A stretch of DNA of 64,000 nt from Gimesia chilikensis (lineage in GTDB: Bacteria; Planctomycetota; Planctomycetia; Planctomycetales; Planctomycetaceae). This document shows, one piece after another, positions 9,082-21,238 of the stretch. Positions within the stretch are counted from its first letter, which is position 1; each line of letters opens with the position of its first letter. The stretch is from NCBI RefSeq assembly GCF_007744075.1, contig NZ_CP036266.1, positions 3,271,748-3,335,747 on the forward strand, in the 5' to 3' direction. The position numbers were made by a program, and so were the translations under genes. Below the pieces are notes generated by a model, which did no database searches, had not been told where the DNA came from, and saw nothing but the letters and a program-made list of their open reading frames with translations.

Positions 9082-9142
9082 AGCGGCCCTTGCGACCGGA
9101 TAATTCGACTGAAAATTGAAGATTTAAGAAAGACTGCAGCCC

Positions 9143-10819
9143 GTGACCGACGAGTCGAATGAGCAATCTGAGCAGGTGGAAGTACTGAACCAGTATCTGG
9201 ACTTCCTGCAGCGTCAGGATGATGCCAGCTGTCAGAGTCTGCGTGCAGTCAATCCCGAGTTAAAACCACTGATGGCCTGTCTGGATTCCCTGGAGCGTCT
9301 CGCGCCTCAGTCAGACAGTGATCCCGAATCGGTTGAGCTGGGGCCCGATGATGCGACGTTGCCAGTTTCTCCCCACGCATCCCGACAGGCGCCCCCCCTG
9401 CTCGCGCGGGAGTTCGGCAATTATGAACTGCTGGAGGAGCTGGGACGCGGCGGGATGGGCATCGTCTATAAGGCACGTCAGAAGGATCTGAATCGGGTCG
9501 TGGCGTTGAAAACGATCCTCAGTAATCAGTTTGCATCCGAAGACGAGGTCCGACGGTTCTACCTGGAAGCCCAGGCCGCCGGTCGTCTGCAGCATGCGAA
9601 TATTGTCGCGATTCACGAAGTGGGCCAGCATCTGGGGCAGCATTATTTCACCATGGACTTTATTGGCGGAGGCTCACTGGCGAGTCCCGATTTTCGCCCG
9701 CTTTCCCAGGTGGCACCGGATAATTATTACGAGGTCGCCTCACTCATGCAGCAGGTTGCCGAGGCGGTCGAGTATCTGCATTCCAAAGAGATCATTCACC
9801 GCGATTTGAAACCGTCGAACATTCTGATCGATGAAGCGGGCCAGGCTTACGTCACCGATTTTGGTCTGGCGAAACTCTACGATGGACTGCCGGGAGGCTC
9901 AGGGACCGATGCCCGCACACAGACGGGCATGATCGTGGGGACTCCGGGCTACATGTCACCCGAACAGGCCGCGGGGCAACTGGATCAGATTTCCACGCGG
10001 AGTGATATCTTCTGTCTGGGTATTATTCTGTATGAACTTTTGACGGGCGTATCTCCGTTCAAACACAGCAGTCCGCTCGATTCGCTGGTGGCGGTGATTG
10101 AAGGGGAACCTGCACTCCCCCATTCGCATAACAGAAACATTCCCCGTAGTCTGGAACTGGTCTGCCTGAAGTGTCTCGAGAAGGATCCCGCATTACGCTA
10201 CCAGTCGGCCCGCGAACTGGCGGCGGATCTCGAACGGTTCATTGCTGGAGAACCTCTACAGGCACAACCTGCGGGCATGATTCAGAAGTTCCAGCGCTGG
10301 TTCCGCCGCAAGCCGGCACTGGTGTCGCGGCTCTCCGCAATCCTGCTGGCAGTCGGAATTATTCAGACCGTGTATTCTACGCAGGGCGTTGATTTGAATT
10401 ACCACCTGCGGATCATGTCGCTGTTTGGTTTGTGGGGCGCACTGGTGGTGTTCTTTCAGTTTGGTCTGGATCACTTTCCAAACAAAAAACGGGTGCGTTA
10501 CTTCTGGTCTGCGGCGGATGTTGCGCTGCTGACGGGACTGCTGGTGCTCGCCGATGCGCCGATCGGGATTCTGTTGATTGGGTATCCGATGCTCATTGTT
10601 TCATCAGGACTGTTCTTTTACGTCAGGCTCGTGCTGTTTACCACGGTGCTTTCACTGCTCTCGTTTGCTGTCCTGGTACTGGCTCGATCGGAGCTGGTTG
10701 AGTTATGGCAGTATCCCGTCATCTATGCAATGGTGCTGGCGATCCTGGGAATGATCACGGCTTACCAGATTTATCGGGTCCGCGTGTTGAGTCGCTACTA
10801 CGAGCTGCGGCGTCCTTGA
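9143..10819 (+). CDS. membrane-bound Ser/Thr protein kinase
   Basis: A 558-residue Hanks-type kinase starting at GTG 9143. Residues 1-90 form a short acidic N-terminal region. The kinase domain spans about 94-368: Gly-rich loop GRGGMGIVYKA, ATP-binding Lys123 in VALK, catalytic loop HRDLKPSN (Asp221), DFG at 239-241, and GTPGYMSPEQ in the activation segment. All residues needed for activity are present. From about 395 to the end there are five or six hydrophobic helices, so the kinase domain is cytoplasmic and the C-terminus is membrane-embedded. The gene directly follows the ECF sigma gene and is probably co-transcribed with it. Confidence 0.93.
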   Translation: MTDESNEQSEQVEVLNQYLDFLQRQDDASCQSLRAVNPELKPLMACLDSLERLAPQSDSDPESVELGPDDATLPVSPHASRQAPPLLAREFGNYELLEELGRGGMGIVYKARQKDLNRVVALKTILSNQFASEDEVRRFYLEAQAAGRLQHANIVAIHEVGQHLGQHYFTMDFIGGGSLASPDFRPLSQVAPDNYYEVASLMQQVAEAVEYLHSKEIIHRDLKPSNILIDEAGQAYVTDFGLAKLYDGLPGGSGTDARTQTGMIVGTPGYMSPEQAAGQLDQISTRSDIFCLGIILYELLTGVSPFKHSSPLDSLVAVIEGEPALPHSHNRNIPRSLELVCLKCLEKDPALRYQSARELAADLERFIAGEPLQAQPAGMIQKFQRWFRRKPALVSRLSAILLAVGIIQTVYSTQGVDLNYHLRIMSLFGLWGALVVFFQFGLDHFPNKKRVRYFWSAADVALLTGLLVLADAPIGILLIGYPMLIVSSGLFFYVRLVLFTTVLSLLSFAVLVLARSELVELWQYPVIYAMVLAILGMITAYQIYRVRVLSRYYELRRP

Positions 10820-10838
10820 TGACCGCTTGCGAGAAGCG

Positions 10839-11960
10839 TCAGGCTGCTTTCGGCGTTCTTTCAGCTGCTTCGCGTGTGATCAGGCGATGCAGGGCCTGCC
10901 AGACGCGGCTGACTTCCAGCTCTTCCATGCAGCACAGATTCTGTGGTCCGCGTTTGGGGCAGCGTTTGTTATAGCTGCCGCCACAGCTGACATTCGTGGA
11001 GACAAGTTCGTGCTTGTCTCCCGGCGGTCCGGAGCGAAGTGCACTGGTGCAGGTAAAGATGCCGGTGACAGGGGTTCCGAGACCAGCGGCCAGGTGCATG
11101 GGGCCGGAATCATTGGTGAGGACAAAGTCGGATTGCTGTAAAACCGCGGCGAGTTGTTTGAGCGTTGTTTCCCCTGCCAGATTGATGACCCTGCCGGTCG
11201 GGACGAACTTTTGCAGCAGTTTTTCGATATGGCCGGTCAGTTCTCTTTCTGCAGAAGTTCCCACCAGGACAACCTGGCAACGGAAGCGACGGATGGCTTT
11301 GGCACCGACCGCAGCGAAGCTTTCGGGGGGCCAGCGTTTGGTGATCCATTGCGCGCCCGCGTGAATCGCGAGAGTCGGCAGCGGATACTCAGGGCAATAC
11401 AGTTTTTTCTGTGCCCAGTTCTGGTCATCTTCGGAGAGATAGATGTTAGTCGTGCGTTTCAGCTTCCCCTGACCAAAGGCATCAGCGACGCGCCAGTATT
11501 TGAGCCAGGCTGGGACATAGCGTCCCGTGTCGGGGATCGTCAGGTTACAGGTGAGGTGCGAACCTTCGCGAGCTGCTTCGATGCCGACCCGCCAGGGAGC
11601 GCGGGTGGCGGCAGTCATGATGCCGGTACGGAGCAGGCCCTGCAGATCGATGACCAGATCAAATTTCTGTTTGTTGAGTGACTTGAGAAACTGCCACCAC
11701 TGTCCTGCTGAGCTGCGTCGCTGGAAGGGAATGATTTCATCCAGGCAGGGATGTCCTTCCAGAAGATTGGCAAAGCTGTCCCGAACGACCCAGGAGATGC
11801 GGGCATTGGGAAACCGTTCCCTCAGGACCGGCAGGATAGGGAGTGTCTGCACGACGTCACCCAGGGCACTGGGTTTGATAATGCAGATCCGCTGCGCTTC
11901 AATCTGATTCAATCGTGCTAACGGGTCAGTTTTGTTCATCGAATTCGGGAATACAGGCAT
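10839..11960 (-). CDS. glycosyltransferase family 9 (heptosyltransferase-like)
   Basis: A 373-residue GT-B enzyme related to ADP-heptose:LPS heptosyltransferases. The N-terminal domain has IIKPSALGDVVQTLPILP, the typical first strand and loop of GT9. The C-terminal nucleotide-sugar domain has TNDSGPMHLAAGLGTPV and the downstream F-C-T-S-A-L-R-S-G-P segment. A Cys-rich end (CGGSYNKRCP, then NLCCMEEL) matches the end of many family members. It probably acts at the inner face of the cytoplasmic membrane in LPS core or glycan synthesis. An alternative ATG start lies at 11939; neither has a clear ribosome binding site. It is convergent with the kinase gene, 19 bases apart. Confidence 0.9.
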   Translation of the reverse strand: MPVFPNSMNKTDPLARLNQIEAQRICIIKPSALGDVVQTLPILPVLRERFPNARISWVVRDSFANLLEGHPCLDEIIPFQRRSSAGQWWQFLKSLNKQKFDLVIDLQGLLRTGIMTAATRAPWRVGIEAAREGSHLTCNLTIPDTGRYVPAWLKYWRVADAFGQGKLKRTTNIYLSEDDQNWAQKKLYCPEYPLPTLAIHAGAQWITKRWPPESFAAVGAKAIRRFRCQVVLVGTSAERELTGHIEKLLQKFVPTGRVINLAGETTLKQLAAVLQQSDFVLTNDSGPMHLAAGLGTPVTGIFTCTSALRSGPPGDKHELVSTNVSCGGSYNKRCPKRGPQNLCCMEELEVSRVWQALHRLITREAAERTPKAA

Positions 11961-12233
11961 CAGATGTAAGGTGTACTGGTACAGGCGCAGCCTACAGGGG
12001 CGGCATCATAGTGTGATTTGCCGAATTGAGGCAAGATCAGCTTGTACCTGGGACGCATCAGAAAAGCCCGGTTTTCAAAGGGTTACGCGACGACTTCGAT
12101 TACGTTTTCTGAATTTTTTCTGAGAATCCGCGAAACCTCTGCCTCCCTCTCGCGTTTGATACCGTGTTAACTGAAACCGCTGCAGGAAGCTGATTCCTGT
12201 TTCCACAGATTTTGAGAATGAGGAGCTGTCTTG

Positions 12234-12827
12234 ATGAAAATGAATCGGATCGTTACTGCGTGTGCACTGGGTATGGCTGTGATTTCATGGAGCTCTGCTA
12301 CGCAGGCTGAAGAGGGGAAAAAAGGACAGCGCCCCAACCGTGAGGAGATCCTCAAAAAATTCGACAAGGACGGCGATGGCAAGCTGAATGAAGAAGAGCG
12401 TTCGGCTGCTCGGGCTGCCCGTGGTGAAAAGGGTGGTCAGGGTTTCAATCGCGAAGAGTTCATGAAAAAGTTTGACAAAAACGGTGACGGCAAACTGGAT
12501 GAAAACGAACGCAAAGCTGCTCGCGAAGCCCGCGAAAAAATGGGTCAGCGTGGCCCGCGCATGAGCCGTGAAGAACTGGTGAAAAAGTTCGACAAAGACG
12601 GCGATGGGAAGCTCAGCGAAGCTGAACGCCAGGAAGCCCGCAAAGCGATGGGCGGTCGTCGTCCCGGGTTCGATCGCGAAGCCATGCTCAAGAAGTTCGA
12701 CAAGAACGGCGACGGCAAACTGGATGACGCAGAACGCCAGGCCGCACGGGCAGAAATGATGAAGAACCGTGGTAAAGGTGCCGGTGGCAAAGGGAAAGCC
12801 AAAGGCAAAGGACAGAAGAAGAATTAA
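12234..12827 (+). CDS. secreted EF-hand repeat protein
   Basis: About 197 residues with an N-terminal signal peptide (cleavage likely near ATQAEEG). Four tandem units of 36-39 residues follow, each containing a canonical calcium loop: FDKDGDGKLNEEE, FDKNGDGKLDENE, FDKDGDGKLSEAE and FDKNGDGKLDDAE. Each unit begins with NREE/SREE/DREA and a helix ending KKFD. The spacers and C-terminal tail are rich in Arg, Lys and Gly. Every loop keeps the acidic residues at positions 1, 3, 5 and 12, so calcium binding is expected. The start ATG at 12234 has GAGGAG eight bases upstream. The biological role is unknown. Confidence 0.88.
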   Translation: MKMNRIVTACALGMAVISWSSATQAEEGKKGQRPNREEILKKFDKDGDGKLNEEERSAARAARGEKGGQGFNREEFMKKFDKNGDGKLDENERKAAREAREKMGQRGPRMSREELVKKFDKDGDGKLSEAERQEARKAMGGRRPGFDREAMLKKFDKNGDGKLDDAERQAARAEMMKNRGKGAGGKGKAKGKGQKKN

Positions 12828-12872
12828 TACTTAATCAGGGACGGGGCGCAGGTCTCGTTCGTGATGTGAACG

Positions 12873-12915
12873 AAAACAGCCGACGGGATTTTTATTCCGT
12901 CGGCTGTTTTTATTG
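12873..12915. terminator. bidirectional Rho-independent terminator
   Basis: An inverted repeat with AAAACAGCCGACGG on the left and CCGTCGGCTGTTTT on the right (about 14 base pairs, short loop TTATT-type), with T-rich sequence on the + strand and the matching A-run on the left for the minus strand. It sits between the convergent EF-hand and fabI genes and can end both transcripts. Confidence 0.9.
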
Positions 12916-12927
12916 TTCGTCAGGTAC

Positions 12928-13728
12928 TCAGGTCGACTGCTCTGAGATGATCTGGTTGTCGAAATAGTTGGTGCCCATACCGGCATCAATGACGATTCCC
13001 TGCGAATTGATACCCGAGGAACGGGGACTGATCAGGAAAGCTACGGTATCTGCGACTTCACTGGTCTGGACGGCTGACTTTCTTAATGTGGCTTTTTCAG
13101 CAAACAGGTAGCTGTCCACATAGCCGGGAATTCCTGCGGAGGCGGATGTCTTCAACAGACCGGGACAGACGGCATTAAAGCGAACCTGCGAGAAGTTTGA
13201 GAACGACTTGGCCAGAAAGCAGACCGAGGAATCGAGGGCCGCTTTCACGGGGGCCATGTAGCCGTAATTTTCCGCCGCCATGCGGGTGGTGGAGATCGAA
13301 ATCGTCACCACACTCCCCTGCTCTGGATCGAGCAGATCCTTGAATGCATTACAGACTGCGATCAGGGAGAAACAGGAAATATCGACTGCCTGCAGAAAAG
13401 CGGCGCGGGGTGTTTCATGGAACGGAAGCCAGCCGGCTGAGTAGTCTGCAAACGCGATGGAGTGGACCAGACCATGGATGACATCGTATTTCTGGCTGAT
13501 GTCCGCCTGGAGCTGATCGATTTCCTGTTGATGTTCAACATCACAGATATAGATCGGTGCGTCTTTCAGAAGTTTGGACAGCGATTCTTTGCGGGCTTCC
13601 GAGCGAACGACGTAAATCACTTCGGCGCCTGCTTCCTCCAGGACCTTCCCTGTCTGATAGGCGACACTTTTACGGTTGGCGACTCCAAATACGAGAATCC
13701 GTTTTCCCGCTAACTTTAAAAAATCCAT
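12928..13728 (-). CDS. fabI: enoyl-[acyl-carrier-protein] reductase (NADH), FabI type
   Basis: A 266-residue short-chain dehydrogenase that reduces the enoyl-ACP double bond in the last step of fatty acid elongation. The nucleotide-binding segment reads [14 protein letters not shown], the FabI form of the Rossmann loop. The active-site pattern Tyr155-x2-Met158-x3-Lys162 (NYGYMAPVK) corresponds to Tyr156/Met159/Lys163 of E. coli FabI. The position of the outer tyrosine of the E. coli enzyme (Tyr146) is an Ile here. The C-terminus has the usual [11 protein letters not shown]. It is convergent with the EF-hand gene and divergent from the secretion gene at 13914. Confidence 0.92.
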   Translation of the reverse strand: MDFLKLAGKRILVFGVANRKSVAYQTGKVLEEAGAEVIYVVRSEARKESLSKLLKDAPIYICDVEHQQEIDQLQADISQKYDVIHGLVHSIAFADYSAGWLPFHETPRAAFLQAVDISCFSLIAVCNAFKDLLDPEQGSVVTISISTTRMAAENYGYMAPVKAALDSSVCFLAKSFSNFSQVRFNAVCPGLLKTSASAGIPGYVDSYLFAEKATLRKSAVQTSEVADTVAFLISPRSSGINSQGIVIDAGMGTNYFDNQIISEQST

Positions 13729-13913
13729 TCAATCATTTTCCCAGGATCGATTTCTGTAAACAAATTCTGAAAGACCGAGGGTTCACTCTGACAAATTTTG
13801 TTTTTTTTCGCAATGTGTAGAAGATTGTCACTCTCAGATAAGTCGTAATTCGACATAATGGACGGGTTGACGGTCCTGTTTCCGATTCTGAATGTTTCCC
13901 GAAAGCGAATTCA

Positions 13914-14957
13914 ATGTTCAAGGCACGTGCTTCAATGAAGTCTCTGGCGATGCTGTGTCGTTCCCTGAGTACGATGCTGGAATCCGGCGTGCCGATCACG
14001 AAAAGCTTTCAACTGGCCGGGAGAAAACTGGGGAATCGGCGGATGCAGGAGTCCGTGAAAGAGATCACCGTTGAGTTGAAGGCTGGGAACGATGTGACGT
14101 CAGCGCTTAAACTCCAGGGGAATTATTATCCGGAGCTGATGGTCAACATGGTCAGTGTGGCGGAACAGAGTGGCGGCCTGCCCGAAGTACTCAAAGCTTT
14201 GTCGGAGCATTATGACCAGCTGCTGAACCTGAGGAAGAATTTTGTGCGGTTAATTGCCTGGCCCGTCTTTCAGTTTGTGGCGGCGATCATGGTCATCGCG
14301 CTGATGATTCTTGTGTTGGGTTTAATCGCCAATGCGCGAGGTGGAGAGGCGATCGATGTTCTCGGACTGGGACTGTCCGGCCCCAGCGGCGCCCTGATCT
14401 GGCTGACCTGTACGTTCGGTTCGATTTTTGTACTATTTGTCGCGTACCAGGTGATGGATCGACTCTGGGGTGGGAAACGCTTCTTTCATAGCCTCTTTCT
14501 GCGCATTCCCGTCGTGGGCAACTGCATGCGGTCGTTTGCGATCGCCCGCTTCTCCTGGGCGTTTGCACTGACGCAGCAGGCCGGTATGAATATTCTGGAC
14601 TCAGTGGAAGCCAGTCTCAAAGCGACTGGTAATGGAGCGTTTATTGCAGCGATCCCCCAGGTCAATGCGGCTGTGAATGATGGAGTGGATCTGACCGACG
14701 CCCTGGCGGGAACGCATCTGTTTCCCGAAGATTACATCCAGATGGTGCATGTAGGTGAGACATCCGGGACGGTGCCTGAAACACTGGAGCGGTTGAGTCC
14801 CCGTTTTCAGGAAGACGCGCAGCGCTCCCTGGCTGCCCTGGCGGCGGTGCTGGGCTGGTTGATCTGGGCGATGGTAGCCGCTTTTATCATCTTTGTTGTG
14901 TTCCGCATCGCTTTCTGGTATCTGGGGATTATCAACGATGCGTTGGAGCAGATCTGA
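13914..14957 (+). CDS. type II secretion system F family protein
   Basis: A 347-residue inner-membrane platform protein of the GspF/PilC family. Two T2SSF domains are visible. The first begins at LAMLCRSLSTMLESGVPI and ends in a long transmembrane helix (about 105-140, FVAAIMVIALMILVLGLI). The second begins near IARFSWAFALTQQAGMNI and ends with a C-terminal helix (LIWAMVAAFIIFVVFRI); another helix lies near 160-180. The usual N-terminal extension of about 60 residues is missing. No secretion ATPase, secretin or pseudopilin gene is adjacent, so it would have to work with components encoded elsewhere. Confidence 0.88.
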   Translation: MFKARASMKSLAMLCRSLSTMLESGVPITKSFQLAGRKLGNRRMQESVKEITVELKAGNDVTSALKLQGNYYPELMVNMVSVAEQSGGLPEVLKALSEHYDQLLNLRKNFVRLIAWPVFQFVAAIMVIALMILVLGLIANARGGEAIDVLGLGLSGPSGALIWLTCTFGSIFVLFVAYQVMDRLWGGKRFFHSLFLRIPVVGNCMRSFAIARFSWAFALTQQAGMNILDSVEASLKATGNGAFIAAIPQVNAAVNDGVDLTDALAGTHLFPEDYIQMVHVGETSGTVPETLERLSPRFQEDAQRSLAALAAVLGWLIWAMVAAFIIFVVFRIAFWYLGIINDALEQI

Positions 14958-15035
14958 GCATTTCCCGCTGGGTTTTTACTGCTGACGAAGCCTGATCTGA
15001 TCGCGATAAAGTAACATCTGAACAGAAAAACGACC

Positions 15036-16154
15036 GTGTCTCAATTTCATTTCGAACTGATCCATACCGATTCCCGGACTCAGGCCCGCGCGGGCCGCTG
15101 GCATACTCCCCACGGCATTGTCGACACTCCGGCTTTCATGCCCGTGGGGACCCTGGCCTCTGTCAAAGGGTTACTGCCTGAACAGCTCAAACAGGTGGGA
15201 ACGCAGCAGGTGCTGGCAAATACGTACCATCTGGCGCTGCGGCCGGGAGCCGAAATTGTGCAGGAACTGGGCGGGCTGCATGAATTCATGAACTGGGATG
15301 GCCCGATTCTGACCGACAGTGGTGGATTCCAGGTCTTCAGTCTGGCCCAGCTTACAAAGATGGATGATGAGCAGGTGGTCTTCCGCTCTCACATTGATGG
15401 CAGCCTGTTTGAACTCTCGCCCGAAAAAGCGGTGAAGATTCAGGAGCAACTGGGAGCCGACTGTATCATGTGTCTGGATGAGTGCCCGCCGCACGATGTG
15501 CCGCTGGAAAAAATGCAGGAAGCCGTCGATCGGACGACCAAGTGGGCAGCCCGCTGCCGGGATGCCCAGAAACGGGATGACCAGGCCCTGTTCGGCATTG
15601 TTCAGGGGGGTACTGATCAGAAAATGCGGGAACGCTCGGCTGAGGGGTTGCTGCCACTGGAATTCCCCGGATATGCGATCGGGGGCTTAAGCGTGGGAGA
15701 AAAGCCTGAGGATATGTACTCCACCCTGGATTTCACAACGCCGATGCTGCCTGTGGAAAAACCCCGCTACCTGATGGGGGTGGGCCGTCCATCCGACCTG
15801 ATCGAGGCCATCATGCGGGGCGTGGACCTGTTTGACTGTGTGATGCCGACCCGAAATGGCAGAAATGGGATGGCTTTTACCAGTCAGGGACGCGTGAATT
15901 TGCGTAATCAAAAGCATGCCCGGGATCCGAGTCCACTGGATCCCGAGTGTGATTCGCCCGGTTCGCGTGATTACAGCCGGGCTTATCTGCGTCATTTATT
16001 CATGGCGCGGGAGATGCTGGGGCCAATTCTGATCTCGCTGCATAACATTGCCTTTTATCAGAAACTGGTGCGGGATCTGCGTGAGGCGATTCTGAATGAT
16101 CAAGTTGAGGAGTTTAGGGCGGTTCACCTTGCCCGCTGGAACGCATCTTTCTAA
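15036..16154 (+). CDS. tgt: queuine/preQ1 tRNA-ribosyltransferase with altered zinc site
   Basis: Exchanges guanine 34 of GUN-anticodon tRNAs for the queuosine precursor. It has 372 residues and starts at GTG 15036. The substrate-binding and catalytic segments are intact: [10 protein letters not shown] (general-base Asp), [12 protein letters not shown] and [13 protein letters not shown] (nucleophile Asp). The zinc-binding region normally reads C-x-C-x2-C, then His 31 residues after the first Cys. Here only Cys305 and His336 remain, while the second and third cysteines are Ser307 and Ser310 ([18 protein letters not shown]). The gene heads the classical order tgt-yajC-secDF. Confidence 0.95.
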   Translation: MSQFHFELIHTDSRTQARAGRWHTPHGIVDTPAFMPVGTLASVKGLLPEQLKQVGTQQVLANTYHLALRPGAEIVQELGGLHEFMNWDGPILTDSGGFQVFSLAQLTKMDDEQVVFRSHIDGSLFELSPEKAVKIQEQLGADCIMCLDECPPHDVPLEKMQEAVDRTTKWAARCRDAQKRDDQALFGIVQGGTDQKMRERSAEGLLPLEFPGYAIGGLSVGEKPEDMYSTLDFTTPMLPVEKPRYLMGVGRPSDLIEAIMRGVDLFDCVMPTRNGRNGMAFTSQGRVNLRNQKHARDPSPLDPECDSPGSRDYSRAYLRHLFMAREMLGPILISLHNIAFYQKLVRDLREAILNDQVEEFRAVHLARWNASF

Positions 16155-16345
16155 GATACAGCTTACTTGATTGCTGGATAACTCCTGAAATTGTTTAGGT
16201 TTGGGCCAAATTCGAAACAGCAGTGAACCACCCGAGCCTGTTAAACTGATATGAAATTTCTTGCTGGATCGGGTTGCGGGTCAGATCTAAGTGACGCATG
16301 AGACTCACTTTATAGATTACCACGCTGGCCCGGGAAGAGAACGAA

Positions 16346-16699
16346 ATGCACACCTTATTGTCGACTTTGTTAGTACTTGCTCAAGAGACACCCGCTAAAC
16401 AGCCCGCTGGACCTTCTTTCCTGGTCCAGTCGCTGCCTTTGATTGTGATCGTGATTTTTTTCTACTTCATTATGTTCCGTCCTCAACAGAAGGAACGGGC
16501 CCGACGCGAGCAGGCGCTTAAAGAGTTGAAGAAGAATGATCGTGTGGTGACCATCGGTGGGATCATTGGCACGATTGCCAATATTTCTGAGTCAGATCAG
16601 GAAGTGACTCTGAAAATTGATGATAATTCGAAGATGAAAGTGCGTCGCAGTGCCATTCAGGGGCTGTATCAGGTTGAAACCAAAGAGGCAACAAGCTAG
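16346..16699 (+). CDS. yajC: preprotein translocase accessory subunit YajC
   Basis: A 117-residue protein with one transmembrane helix (about 33-52, LIVIVIFFYFIMFRPQQKE), the hallmark YajC motif ending FRPQQK, and a small cytoplasmic domain (KNDRVVTIGGIIGTIANI). It associates with SecDF and SecYEG. It is longer than E. coli YajC at the N-terminus, which has a hydrophobic stretch (LLSTLLVLAQE) that may be a second helix or signal. It lies 191 bases after tgt and 111 bases before secDF. Confidence 0.95.
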   Translation: MHTLLSTLLVLAQETPAKQPAGPSFLVQSLPLIVIVIFFYFIMFRPQQKERARREQALKELKKNDRVVTIGGIIGTIANISESDQEVTLKIDDNSKMKVRRSAIQGLYQVETKEATS

Positions 16700-16810
16700 G
16701 TTGCGTTTCAACAGAGAAGTTTGTCAGTATCTGGCACGAAGTTGTCAGCTTAAATCATCATTGCCGAATGAATCGGCCCAGACAAAAAGAATCGTTTCAG
16801 GACTAATTGA

Positions 16811-19801
<2,991 letters not shown>

Positions 19802-19832
19802 GCTGTACGATGCTCAAAACTGCTCTGAAATA

Positions 19833-19869
19833 AAAAGGGGCTGACTTTGAAGTCAGCCCCCTTTTTTTG
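19833..19869 (+). terminator. Rho-independent terminator of tgt-yajC-secDF
   Basis: A stem formed by AGGGGCTGACT and AGTCAGCCCCCT with a four-base loop, followed by a run of seven T on the + strand. It begins 32 bases after the secDF stop. A weaker A-run on the left side could allow function from the minus strand as well. Confidence 0.93.
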
Positions 19870-19950
19870 TATATGTCGTGCCTGGCAGAGTGAGATATCT
19901 TGAGCTGAGTGAAATCCAGTAGCCCTCATCTGTGGGTGCTGTCTGAGCTT

Positions 19951-21177
19951 TTAACGCGTCTTCTGGCCTTCGACAAAGACGGCTTCGATTGAGCCCGGGA
20001 AGGTGATTCCTTCGAAGGGAGACCAGCCACATTTGGTTTTCAGATCTTCACGCTGGATGGTCACCGGACGTTTGAGATTGAGTACGGTGAGGCTGGCGGT
20101 GTAGCCCGGTTCAATTTTACCGAATTTCAGCGGTGCGATATACGGGTTGACGAATTCTCCGGGGTTTTCCGAACAGAAACGGGCTGCCTGTTCCGGAGTG
20201 AATTTCTGGTCCAGAATCAGCCAGGTGACGAACGCACCATAGGTATCCAGATGTGGTTGTCCGGAGATGCCCTGCTCGTTTTCTTCCAAGGTATGCGGGG
20301 CATGGTCGGTTGCCAGGTAATCGAGGGTGCCTTCCCGCAGGGCAGCCAGCATGGCCTTGCGGTCAGCGATTGTCCGCAGCGGAGGATTCATCTGCATCTT
20401 TCCCCGGTTCTGATCGGTCAGATCGGACTGATCAAAATAGAGGTGATGCGGTGTGACTTCACAAGTGACTTTGAGACCGCGGCTGCGGGCTTCGCGAATC
20501 AGGGGGAGCCCTTCTCCGACCGAGTAGTGACAGAGCTTGCCGCGGAGGTCGTATTTCTCGATCATCTGCAACGCAAAGCGGGTGGCGGAAATTTCGCATT
20601 CCGCGGGTCGCCGCTCTTCGTGAGTGGCGGCGTTCGCATGTTCATCGAGCAGAATGGGGTCTTCACAGTGGAAGCTGACGTTGCAGCCCCGGTACTGCGA
20701 GAGTGTTTCATCCAGCTGTTCCAGTGTTTTGAAGAACAGGTCGCCGACGCTGGGGCCCATGTAGGCTTTGTAAGGTACCGGGAATGTGAGTGGGCTGGTG
20801 CCCGGTCCGATGCCCGCGTAGAGCGTAAAGTGGATTGGCGGGTTACGCTGCTTAAGATGCTCCTGTTTGGCGTGGTAGCTCTCGTCTGTAATTGGAGGTA
20901 CGGGGTTGTTGGGCATATCAGCCACATGGACGACCCCGCCATTCAGAGCGGCGGCACCTGCGGTGCAGAAATCTTCTTTGTATGTTTGTGATTCACCGAT
21001 ATCATCGCGGGCGTGAATGTGAATATCGCCCATGCCGGCAAAGATCAGGCAGTCATCGGAGAAAGTGAAATCCGGTTCTCCCAGTTGAGCGCCGACTTCG
21101 ACGATCTGATTTCCCTCGATACGAATCTGGCTGTGAGAAGTCCCTGTAGAACTGACGAGAGTTCCTTGTATGATCAT
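19951..21177 (-). CDS. pyrC: dihydroorotase
   Basis: A 408-residue amidohydrolase-superfamily enzyme that cyclises carbamoyl-aspartate to dihydroorotate in pyrimidine synthesis. Metal ligands are visible: HIHAR (the His-x-His after strand 1), HCEDP and TPHHL (His ligands), and TDHAPHT (catalytic Asp); KAYMGP holds a candidate bridging lysine. The N-terminal (residues 1-45) and C-terminal (about 360-408) parts form the small beta-sandwich typical of the family. The start ATG at 21177 lacks a strong ribosome binding site. A related allantoinase- or hydantoinase-like activity cannot be fully excluded. No other pyr gene is adjacent. Confidence 0.85.
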   Translation of the reverse strand: MIIQGTLVSSTGTSHSQIRIEGNQIVEVGAQLGEPDFTFSDDCLIFAGMGDIHIHARDDIGESQTYKEDFCTAGAAALNGGVVHVADMPNNPVPPITDESYHAKQEHLKQRNPPIHFTLYAGIGPGTSPLTFPVPYKAYMGPSVGDLFFKTLEQLDETLSQYRGCNVSFHCEDPILLDEHANAATHEERRPAECEISATRFALQMIEKYDLRGKLCHYSVGEGLPLIREARSRGLKVTCEVTPHHLYFDQSDLTDQNRGKMQMNPPLRTIADRKAMLAALREGTLDYLATDHAPHTLEENEQGISGQPHLDTYGAFVTWLILDQKFTPEQAARFCSENPGEFVNPYIAPLKFGKIEPGYTASLTVLNLKRPVTIQREDLKTKCGWSPFEGITFPGSIEAVFVEGQKTR

Positions 21178-21238
21178 CGAACTGAAGTCATTCCGTTATG
21201 AAAGAAGTGTAGTCTGCAGTCAAAGAGGGATGGTGTGA

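Noticed and set aside
16731-16748. TGGCACG-containing sequence resembling a sigma-54 -24/-12 promoter between yajC and secDF
   Set aside because: The GG to GC spacing is 13 bases instead of the required 10, and these genes are normally co-transcribed from tgt.
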